Positions 1 to 5,455 of a stretch of 9,211 bases of DNA are shown in pieces; positions within the stretch are counted from its first letter, which is position 1, and every line of letters starts with the position of its first letter. The position numbers were made by a program, and so were the translations under genes. The notes beneath the pieces were generated by a model, which saw only the letters and a program-made list of their open reading frames with translations, was not told where the DNA came from and ran no database searches. The DNA is taken from positions 1 through 9,211 of the forward strand of contig DAXQ01000029.1 in assembly GCA_002506485.1 (NCBI GenBank), read 5' to 3'. The stretch comes from Euryarchaeota archaeon UBA136. GTDB lineage: Archaea; Thermoplasmatota; Poseidoniia; MGIII; CG-Epi1.

Positions 1-563
1 CCACTCTTTCCCGAATCAAGTTCCAGATTGATTGCATTATCACCATCATTCTCCAATTCCAAGACTATGTAATGCTCCGAAGAGAAAGAATGAGTGGGGC
101 CATAATCATCCTCCCAATAGATATCCACATGCTCCTCATTGTTGGTTTGGATTACCGTAGGAACATTCATGTCACCGGAAGCAAGCAATTCACCTCCAGT
201 CATAGTCGTACCATCCCTAACGAACAGATTCAGGTGACCGGCATTGAAATCTGCTGAATTTGCGTACAGATAAAGGTGAAAGCCAACATCAGTTCGGTAG
301 GATTTGACCGGCAGATCTGTCTGAAGACTGAGATTCAAAGCAAAATAAGTACTACTTCCAGGTTGAATGCTAACTTGATCGGCGTCACCATGTCCTCCTG
401 TTTCCATGGTGTGAAGCCTGCCAATACCATTGTATGTGTAAAGATAGAGAGATACGTCTTGCTCCTGATCCTCAACCTCCTCCGCGGTAGTTGGAGTCCA
501 AGTAATCAATACTCCCAGAAACGCAAAAGACAGAATCAATGACACAAACTGGCTTCTGTTCAC
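1..563 (-). CDS. Secreted protein of unknown function, partial (C-terminus beyond window edge)
   Basis: The minus strand is open from a GTG at 561-563 to the window edge, giving 187 codons and a partial one. I found it by reading the reverse complement. The N-terminus (MNRSQFVSLILSFAFLGVLI...) is a classical signal peptide: Asn/Arg start, hydrophobic core at residues 6-21, likely cleavage after the Thr-Thr-Ala near residue 27. The mature part is acidic, rich in alternating Tyr/Leu/Val (for example residues 38-44 and 95-101), and has no visible catalytic motif. It reads as a beta-rich extracytoplasmic domain. No in-frame ATG lies upstream before a TGA stop. A TATA-like element at 585-593 sits about 26 bp upstream of the GTG, which fits a leaderless message. 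I do not recognise the family, and any C-terminal anchor is outside the window. Confidence 0.72.
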   Translation of the reverse strand, partial: MNRSQFVSLILSFAFLGVLITWTPTTAEEVEDQEQDVSLYLYTYNGIGRLHTMETGGHGDADQVSIQPGSSTYFALNLSLQTDLPVKSYRTDVGFHLYLYANSADFNAGHLNLFVRDGTTMTGGELLASGDMNVPTVIQTNNEEHVDIYWEDDYGPTHSFSSEHYIVLELENDGDNAINLELDSGKS

Positions 564-584
564 ATCATCTTTAGCAATAAAAGG

Positions 585-593
585 TCATAAATA
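585..593 (-). promoter_or_regulatory. TATA-like box for the partial secreted-protein gene
   Basis: The minus strand reads TATTTATGA here. Its centre is about 26 bp upstream of the GTG start at 563, the archaeal TATA-to-start distance, so transcription probably begins at or next to the start codon. This is by inspection only; no BRE was scored. Confidence 0.45.
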
Positions 594-603
594 GGTATCC
601 CCT

Positions 604-620
604 AAAAAAACAAGAAAGAT
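604..620 (-). terminator. Oligo-T terminator after the UPF0147 gene
   Basis: Just past the UPF0147 stop codon (628-630), the minus strand has a pyrimidine run ending in seven consecutive T (TCTTTCTTGTTTTTTT). Archaeal RNA polymerase stops at oligo-T tracts without needing a hairpin. It lies before the promoter of the next minus-strand gene, so it probably separates the two transcripts. Confidence 0.5.
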
Positions 621-627
621 AGAACAC

Positions 628-909
628 CTATTCGGCTGTTTTTTCCCACTTACGAACAATCCCTTCCAAATCTCTTATGAATTCAAAGAGTCGTGTTCGA
701 GCATGTTGGGGGATATTGGTATCATTTATTTGTTCTTCAAGGACGGAAATAGTGGAGTATACTCTAAGGTCCAGATCATCATGCTTGTTGAGGAGATAGG
801 TTTCCAATCCTGTTACCACATTGGACCTGACATTCCTAGGAACCGATGAATCCTCAGCGATTGAACTGCGAATATCCTGTGATAGACTTGAAATCTGTTC
901 TTCAACCAT
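628..909 (-). CDS. UPF0147 family protein
   Basis: This 93-aa protein matches the archaeal UPF0147 family in length and in its signature blocks: DSSVPRNVR at residues 20-28, a middle block of type LDLRVYSTISVLEEQ (46-60), and DTNIPQHAR at 63-71, followed by an amphipathic helix with a Leu-Glu ending. The two D-x-x-[VI]-P-x-x-x-R blocks suggest an internal duplication of a helical hairpin. The family is widespread in archaea and its function is not established. It is probably a small soluble all-alpha protein. The ATG at 909 is supported by a GGAG Shine-Dalgarno at 917-920 with 7-nt spacing. A CTTATAG element at 958-964 would give a leader of about 26 nt. The upstream gene on the same strand is coaD, which ends 57 bp away. 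Confidence 0.88.
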   Translation of the reverse strand: MVEEQISSLSQDIRSSIAEDSSVPRNVRSNVVTGLETYLLNKHDDLDLRVYSTISVLEEQINDTNIPQHARTRLFEFIRDLEGIVRKWEKTAE

Positions 910-957
910 TGTATTTCTCCCGCACCAAATGCTAGGTGGCTCGCATCTGAGGGGTGT

Positions 958-964
958 CTATAAG
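958..964 (-). promoter_or_regulatory. Possible TATA box for the UPF0147 gene
   Basis: The minus strand reads CTTATAG, about 52 bp upstream of the ATG at 909. Transcription would start near 935, leaving a leader of about 26 nt that carries the GGAG ribosome binding site. It lies only a few bases past the coaD stop, so the UPF0147 gene could have its own promoter or also be read from coaD. Confidence 0.35.
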
Positions 965-966
965 AG

Positions 967-1425
967 TTAGGTCCTAAGGCCCTTAGAATTGATCTCTTCG
1001 TTTCTTATCCGGCTGCTGCTAATTCTATGGCCATCATAGGCCTTGACCAGGGGAACTACAACTATCTTCAATTTGTCAACTCCTTTTTCTTCACGAACTT
1101 GATTAAGGGCTAAGGCCATATCTTCAGTCTCCTGTGAAACAATGATACCTTCAAATTCTTTCCCTAAGGCTGCTGGTCCCCAATCGTCATTCAAAGGTAC
1201 AATCTCGACCCTGTGTTCAACTCCTTGAGATTTTAACCAGCCTTCCAATCTATCTTTCCTCTTACCATAGGATGTAATCTGAGATTTAGCTCGTCCCCTA
1301 CCAGCTCGTTCATCTGTGGTCAAACCGATTAAAACCTGAACACTGACCTCAAGCGCCGTCTGAATTAGTGCCTCATGACCACTATGGAGCACATCAAAGG
1401 TGCCTCCCATACATACTCTTTGCAT
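967..1425 (-). CDS. coaD: Phosphopantetheine adenylyltransferase, archaeal type
   Basis: This enzyme transfers AMP from ATP to 4'-phosphopantetheine, forming dephospho-CoA in coenzyme A synthesis. The 152-aa product has the nucleotidyltransferase signature GGTFDVLHSGH at residues 7-17 (the HxGH ATP-binding motif) and ISSSRIR at 135-141 (the ISSTxIR-type motif). Between them, VSQETEDMALALNQVREEKG (96-115) closely resembles the VSPETYEMALKINQKREE block of archaeal PPAT, separating it from bacterial CoaD and from FAD synthetase RibL. The frame extends upstream to a TTG at 1443. I chose the ATG at 1425 because the conserved core starts immediately after it and a TATA-like element at 1445-1454 lies about 25 bp upstream, which fits a leaderless message. 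It is divergent from the ccmF cluster. Confidence 0.9.
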   Translation of the reverse strand: MQRVCMGGTFDVLHSGHEALIQTALEVSVQVLIGLTTDERAGRGRAKSQITSYGKRKDRLEGWLKSQGVEHRVEIVPLNDDWGPAALGKEFEGIIVSQETEDMALALNQVREEKGVDKLKIVVVPLVKAYDGHRISSSRIRNEEINSKGLRT

Positions 1426-1444
1426 TCGTTTCAACAAGGTCAAC

Positions 1445-1454
1445 TATAATATAA
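1445..1454. promoter_or_regulatory. Shared divergent TATA-like element (coaD / ccmF cluster)
   Basis: The plus strand reads TATAATATAA. On the minus strand its centre is about 25 bp from the coaD ATG at 1425, an exact fit for a leaderless start. On the plus strand it lies about 33 bp before the ATG at 1483, which would give a leader of a few bases. No other equally good TATA sequence exists in the 57-bp gap. The weaker CTTTAA at 1457-1462 is an alternative for the plus strand. Confidence 0.45.
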
Positions 1455-1460
1455 CCCTTT

Positions 1461-1481
1461 AACCGGATTGGGGTACCGGTT
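1461..1481. promoter_or_regulatory. Inverted repeat AACCGG-N9-CCGGTT, possible operator
   Basis: The arms AACCGG (1461-1466) and CCGGTT (1476-1481) are perfect inverted repeats with a 9-bp spacer. They sit between the TATA-like element and the ATG at 1483, overlapping where the ccmF-cluster transcript should begin. Such placement suits a dimeric repressor, but six-base arms can occur by chance. Confidence 0.3.
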
Positions 1482-1482
1482 T

Positions 1483-1680
1483 ATGGATATAGAACGTGAT
1501 TATTTGCCTTTCCTAATATTCGGAATTATTTGCTCATTGTGCGCAACGGCAGTTACAATTGGAGGATTTGAGAAAATGGGAATATGGATGGAAGCTATGT
1601 ACCCGATCTTCATGTTGTTCGCTGTAGCCTGCTTTGCAATAGCATGGATTCGTTGGAAAAAAACAAACGAAAAAGACTAA
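1483..1680 (+). CDS. Small two-span membrane protein, first gene of the ccmF cluster
   Basis: This 65-aa protein has two predicted transmembrane helices, at residues 9-27 and 41-57, and a Lys-rich polar tail (WKKTNEKD). By the positive-inside rule the C-terminus is probably cytoplasmic. The first helix holds a Cys-Ser-Leu-Cys pair (C17, C20) and the second holds another Cys at 50. The frame extends upstream to a TTG at 1468. I preferred the ATG at 1483 because it is the first ATG and suits a short-leader message. It is followed after about 34 bp by the anchored secreted protein and then ccmF, so it probably belongs to a cytochrome c maturation operon. The size recalls small Ccm subunits such as CcmD, but I see no sequence likeness and assign no function. 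Confidence 0.7.
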   Translation: MDIERDYLPFLIFGIICSLCATAVTIGGFEKMGIWMEAMYPIFMLFAVACFAIAWIRWKKTNEKD

Positions 1681-1714
1681 TAAACTCATTGATATGAAAC
1701 CAGATAGGATAAAT

Positions 1715-2200
1715 ATGAAGATATTAATTATTTTTGCGTTGGTTTTGCTTTTGCCATCTGTAGTTTCAGAAATATCACATTCACCAGATGAAGTAGGGGA
1801 GGGAGATCAATTTACGGCATTGATTGACACGGAAGATAATGTGGTTTCGGTCACATTCTATGTCTGTACGTTAGAGGAACCATACACCTGTTACAAACCA
1901 GAAACCGTAGAACGAAATGATACAATAAATGGAAGATTTCAATTTACGTACGAAGTAAAGAACAATGACTATCCGGGCTACAAGTACGAACTAGAGAAAG
2001 ATGATAACTCCACTGATAAAATCCCTGCAAGTGAGTATAGCTATTATGAAGGAATGAACGTTGTAAAGATGGGGGACTCCTATTATTTCAAGGTCAACAT
2101 GAAATCTCAAGATTCTGAAGATGAGTCCTTGCTCTATTCTCCAAGTATTATTTCTAGCATCTCTATTCTAGTAATTTTAGTACTCGCCGGTCGAAGATGA
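1715..2200 (+). CDS. Signal-peptide protein with C-terminal membrane anchor, next to ccmF
   Basis: This 161-aa protein has an N-terminal signal peptide (residues 1-18), an extracytoplasmic domain of about 115 residues, and a C-terminal hydrophobic helix (about 143-158) ending in Arg-Arg. It would be tethered outside the membrane. The domain alternates hydrophobic and polar residues (VVSVTFYV, RFQFTYEV, YYFKVNM), suggesting an Ig-like beta fold, and has one cysteine pair, C51 and C59. It lacks the CxxC of CcmH/CcmG and the conserved His/Tyr motif of CcmE. The ATG at 1715 has an AGGA at 1706-1709 with 5-nt spacing and directly opens the signal peptide. The in-frame ATG at 1694 would add seven polar residues. 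The stop overlaps the ccmF start (ATGA, 2197-2200), implying coupled translation. I do not recognise the family; a role with CcmF is inferred from position. Confidence 0.75.
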   Translation: MKILIIFALVLLLPSVVSEISHSPDEVGEGDQFTALIDTEDNVVSVTFYVCTLEEPYTCYKPETVERNDTINGRFQFTYEVKNNDYPGYKYELEKDDNSTDKIPASEYSYYEGMNVVKMGDSYYFKVNMKSQDSEDESLLYSPSIISSISILVILVLAGRR

Positions 2201-4140
2201 ATGTCGGTGAAATCCTAATTTATCTCAACCCGCTTCTAGTACTCTGCTCCATATACTTTGGTTTTAATTACCTAAAAAATACTGATAAGGCAGACAAACA
2301 AAATTTCGAGGCTTTGTTATCCATAACACTTGTAACTCATACTATTGCTTTGATTCTACTAGCCTACTACTTTCTAGTTACGGATCTGAGATTTGAATAC
2401 GTATCAGATTACTCGGCTGAAAATCTGTCACTGAGATACAAACTAGCAGGTATCTGGGCTGGGAGAGACGGTACCTTGCTGATATGGGCATGGACAACCA
2501 TCCTGTCTATAAACGTCGAGAGAAAACTACATTCAGGAGAGGATTCACAGAAGCAAAGTACCTCGCTTATAGGCTGCATTATCCTTCTGGGATTTTGTAT
2601 TATCCAACTATACATTAATCCATTCAGTCAAAATGAGACCGTACCTGGAATTGGAAACGGACTGAATCCACTTTTATTATCGCCATACATGATCATTCAT
2701 CCACCAATCGTCTTTGTGTCCTATGGGATGATTGTCCTCCTCTATGCCTCTGGAATGGCCTATCTAATAACTGGAAACAAGAATTGGAATGAGACTGTGA
2801 AAAGATGGGGGCGCAGTTCCTGGATCGGAATGAGCCTGGCATTGGCCATTGGAGGTTATTGGGCATACGTAACCCTCGGCTGGGGAGGTTACTGGGCCTG
2901 GGATCCAGTCGAGACTGCAGGATTGCTACCATGGCTTGCAACGACTAGTCTACTACATACGTCTGTCATGTCACGACGAAAGAAAAAATACAGTGTTTTA
3001 GGGCCACTTCTAGCAATGCTCACCTTTGTTCTAGTATTATTGGAATCATTTGTTACAAGAGGTGGTATCTGGTCCTCGGTTCACGCATTCATTGTAGAAG
3101 AAACTGGAAGTGCCTGGAATCGCTTAGGATATGTTCTGGAGAATGACGTCTCGGTCAAGGGCTTTTTCATACTGATGATTCTATCCATTATCTTAACCTT
3201 TGGACTGGTCGTCTCAAATTATAGGAAAAAAGAAGCGGAAGAACCTAAAGAATACAATAGTCTAGAAGATTACTTTAGTGAGGATAATACATTCTTTGCA
3301 GCGATCTACACCCAGCTCTTGATACTCACCGTAACTCTGGTTCTGCTTCTGGTCAGGGCAAACGGATATATGACTCCAGAAGTATTTGAGGTGCGGCTAG
3401 CTCCGTTTGTGGTCATTCTTTCAGCAATTTTCACCATACACACCTTGAGACCCTTCATCGATTTACAAAAGATCCTGGTCGTGGTCGGACTTGGAATTGC
3501 TTTCAGTCTAGCCTACGCAATAATGTCTGAAGGAAGAGGCTGGATGGTAGGGGCGATGATACCCTGGGCATTCATTTGTGGATATTCAATCTTCAGGTAT
3601 ATGTGGAGGTACCGGACCAAGAAACTGCTTCCCATGTTGAGAGCCTGGGGGCCATATACGGCACACCTGGGAATGATGCTAATTCTTATCGGATATTGTC
3701 TTTCTTATGGATTGGGGACTGAAGATAGCATAACGCTACAGGAAGGGGAACGTAAACTGGCTGGTAATTTCGTCCTAGAGCTAGAGAAAGTCACAATGGA
3801 TCCTGGACCTGATGAGATGAAAGTGACTGCTTTCATCAGATTAATAGAAAACGATGATGACGTGGTAATTGATGACCAAATCTCGAAACGTATAGAGGGA
3901 ACCGAGGAAACCACACAAATTTATCTCAAACATCAAATTCATCGTGATTTGTACATAACCCTGAATAGTGCTACACCTGGAGCTGAAGGTGGTGAAAGTA
4001 GTGCGACAATAACTGTAAGGGAGATTCCCGGTATTATCTTAGTATGGACAGGTACCCTCCTTACAATATCAGGGATGTTATTGACCATGTTTACCGAATG
4101 GAAACCTGGTAAGGAATGGCTAAGAAGTATCGGAAAATAA
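2197..4140 (+). CDS. ccmF: Cytochrome c maturation heme lyase subunit CcmF
   Basis: CcmF is the multi-span subunit of System I that attaches heme to apocytochrome c outside the membrane. The product is 647 aa, the usual CcmF length. The tryptophan-rich WWD motif is at residues 229-239 (WGGYWAWDPVET). Conserved histidines are at H168 (IIHPP), H254 (LLHTS), H296 (SVHAF) and H490 (AHLGM), corresponding to the two internal b-heme ligands and the external heme-handling histidines known from Escherichia coli CcmF. A large C-terminal outer domain (about 505-605) contains HRDLYITLNS, the family's conserved RDLY block, and ends in a last helix (611-631). The start overlaps the upstream stop by ATGA. 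No ccmA, B, C, E, G or H lies in the window, so the rest of the pathway must be elsewhere. The gene implies c-type cytochromes and respiration. Confidence 0.96.
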   Translation: MNVGEILIYLNPLLVLCSIYFGFNYLKNTDKADKQNFEALLSITLVTHTIALILLAYYFLVTDLRFEYVSDYSAENLSLRYKLAGIWAGRDGTLLIWAWTTILSINVERKLHSGEDSQKQSTSLIGCIILLGFCIIQLYINPFSQNETVPGIGNGLNPLLLSPYMIIHPPIVFVSYGMIVLLYASGMAYLITGNKNWNETVKRWGRSSWIGMSLALAIGGYWAYVTLGWGGYWAWDPVETAGLLPWLATTSLLHTSVMSRRKKKYSVLGPLLAMLTFVLVLLESFVTRGGIWSSVHAFIVEETGSAWNRLGYVLENDVSVKGFFILMILSIILTFGLVVSNYRKKEAEEPKEYNSLEDYFSEDNTFFAAIYTQLLILTVTLVLLLVRANGYMTPEVFEVRLAPFVVILSAIFTIHTLRPFIDLQKILVVVGLGIAFSLAYAIMSEGRGWMVGAMIPWAFICGYSIFRYMWRYRTKKLLPMLRAWGPYTAHLGMMLILIGYCLSYGLGTEDSITLQEGERKLAGNFVLELEKVTMDPGPDEMKVTAFIRLIENDDDVVIDDQISKRIEGTEETTQIYLKHQIHRDLYITLNSATPGAEGGESSATITVREIPGIILVWTGTLLTISGMLLTMFTEWKPGKEWLRSIGK

Positions 4141-4146
4141 AAATAA
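4134..4146 (-). terminator. T-rich 3' end of the SRP RNA gene
   Basis: Reading the minus strand, the RNA ends with ...GGCAC followed by TTATTTTTATTTT, a typical archaeal oligo-T termination tract. It lies over the last codons of the opposing ccmF gene, so the two genes meet with no spacer. Confidence 0.5.
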
Positions 4147-4462
4147 GTGCCAGACCACTGGTGTTGTCGTCCTGGCAGAGTGTCCGACACCGCACTCCTT
4201 CTCAACCCCGCAACCCGCTCGAGCGTCGGTAGTCCACGGTAAGGCTGCTCCCTTCCGGGCCTGACCCAGTCCCCATGGCAAAGATCCGAAGTCTGCCCTC
4301 CGGCAAACCCCTGCAATCACCTGCGACCCCGAGGGACAGGATATCGCAGTTGAAATGCGGATTAGACAGCCCACTGGGTGCGCCGCCACCAGCTGTCGCT
4401 CCCCCTAAAGGCGATTGAGGGTCACAGGGTACGTCTAGCTCCCCAGCCAAGTCCAGCCCCAC
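4147..4462 (-). ncRNA. ffs: Signal recognition particle RNA (7S RNA)
   Basis: This is the RNA scaffold of the signal recognition particle, which binds SRP54 and SRP19 and targets membrane and secreted proteins to the translocon. The minus strand of 4243-4265 reads GTCAGGCCCGGAAGGGAGCAGCC, the near-invariant helix 8 with its GGAA tetraloop and the AGCAG side of the SRP54-binding loop. Near the 5' end, CCCTGTGACCC carries the UGUNR motif of the archaeal/eukaryotic Alu domain. The ends can pair: CTGGAC near the 5' end (about 4452-4457) with GGTCTGG near the 3' end (about 4150-4156), plus GTG with CAC at the extremes. That supports a length near 316 nt, typical for archaea. The stretch is clearly richer in G+C than its neighbours. 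The exact ends are estimated. No strong TATA box is visible; a weak CCAAATAG (4478-4485) overlaps the stop of the upstream gene. Confidence 0.93.
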
Positions 4463-4477
4463 ATCTTTTCTGGGCTA

Positions 4478-5455
4478 CTATTTGGAGGTTTGCATTCCAA
4501 AAATACGCTGTAAACCACGTGCTGAACCACGGAAAAGCTTCTCTGTCCAAGTTTCCTGTTCCGGGCTGAACTGCTTCATGATAGCGTTGCCATAAGGATC
4601 AATTGTTTCACTTGCTACCCTTGCGTAACCATGCTCATGAATGTCGGATAGAGTCTCCTTGTAGTAACCCAAAATATTCTCATAAAGCATCTTTCCAGCA
4701 ACCTGAGGTGCTGTAACTGCCACACCTGCTGCCTTCTTGGCACGTGAAGTTGCCTGAAGGGTCAGAACACCGCCTAACTCCAGAATTGACTGACCCTCTT
4801 CAGTTGCAGTATCAAGAAACTCCTGCATGACATTCGCAACCTCTTCAGTAACATCTCCCGCAGCCTTTCCGGTGCTAGACCATAATTCACTAATTGAATC
4901 TCGGATCTCATCAATATTACCCACAACATCCTCGCGTGAAAGTGGAGGTGTATCTATATTCTTAGCAAAACTGGACGTGGTGCGTTCCAGCCCTTCAAGT
5001 AGTTCTTGAAGCGAACTGGAAACTTTTTTGGACTCTATGTATCCTTTGTCCACCAACTCATCTTGTAACCTATTTAGATAGGCCTGACCACCCTTCACAG
5101 AATCGGCAAAAAAAGCAAATATCCATAATGGTGAAACGTGAACGGTTGCGATACCTATGCCTTCTATTGCATTACCGAGCACTTTACGAGTCGCAAATTC
5201 ACCCTTAAGTCCTTCCTCATCATATAATCCTTCAACGCCTCCTACATTCTCTACAGCGAAACGCAAAAGGTTTCCAACAAATATATTGTAGCTGGTAGTG
5301 TCCCTGACAAAATCCGGTAAAACCAGATCAGTGGTTTCTTTCAGCATTCCGCCAGTCAGTGCTGTCAATCCTCGTAAATATCGTTCTGGAATCGAAAGTG
5401 TGTAGAGGGAAACATCCCACAAAGCCCTACCGACCCGTTTTAGGGGTTTAGGCAT
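4478..5455 (-). CDS. Conserved-looking hypothetical protein, 325 aa, amphipathic/alpha-helical
   Basis: I recall similar uncharacterised proteins from bacteria but know no named function. The N-terminal part (1-75) is mixed basic/hydrophobic with a phrase LLRFAVENVGGVEG at 63-76. Next comes a hydrophobic stretch (about 93-119, LGNAIEGIGIATVHVSPLWIF...) that could be one membrane helix or a membrane-associated hairpin. Residues 120-225 are charged and helical with heptad-like Leu/Val spacing, probably coiled coil, followed by an Ala-rich segment (238-256). No catalytic motif, metal-binding cluster or signal peptide is evident. The ATG at 5455 lies inside the end of hutI (8-bp overlap, ATGCCTAA), so the two are very likely co-transcribed. 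About 15 bp after its TAG the SRP RNA begins. A link to histidine breakdown is suggested only by position. Confidence 0.82.
   Translation of the reverse strand: MPKPLKRVGRALWDVSLYTLSIPERYLRGLTALTGGMLKETTDLVLPDFVRDTTSYNIFVGNLLRFAVENVGGVEGLYDEEGLKGEFATRKVLGNAIEGIGIATVHVSPLWIFAFFADSVKGGQAYLNRLQDELVDKGYIESKKVSSSLQELLEGLERTTSSFAKNIDTPPLSREDVVGNIDEIRDSISELWSSTGKAAGDVTEEVANVMQEFLDTATEEGQSILELGGVLTLQATSRAKKAAGVAVTAPQVAGKMLYENILGYYKETLSDIHEHGYARVASETIDPYGNAIMKQFSPEQETWTEKLFRGSARGLQRIFGMQTSK

Noticed and set aside
72..542. Two plus-strand open frames of 61 and 88 codons
   Set aside because: They lie opposite the minus-strand secreted-protein gene, which has a signal peptide and a promoter. Their own translations show no family likeness or plausible composition.
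910..957. CACC/GGTG inverted repeat upstream of the UPF0147 gene
   Set aside because: Four-base arms with an eight-base spacer are expected by chance in any 50-bp stretch.
967..1425. FAD synthetase or glycerol-phosphate cytidylyltransferase instead of PPAT
   Set aside because: The GGTFDVLHSGH opening is shared by all of these, but the VSQETEDMALALNQVREEKG block and ISSSRIR ending are specific to archaeal PPAT.
4471..4500. CCAAATAG as a firm SRP RNA promoter
   Set aside because: The match to a TATA box is weak and its distance to the estimated 5' end is slightly short, so I mention it but do not annotate it.
4120..4569. Open frames of 63-125 codons on both strands over the G+C-rich region
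   Set aside because: This stretch is the SRP RNA gene. The G+C-rich structured RNA simply lacks stops, and the translations are Arg/Gly/Pro-rich nonsense.
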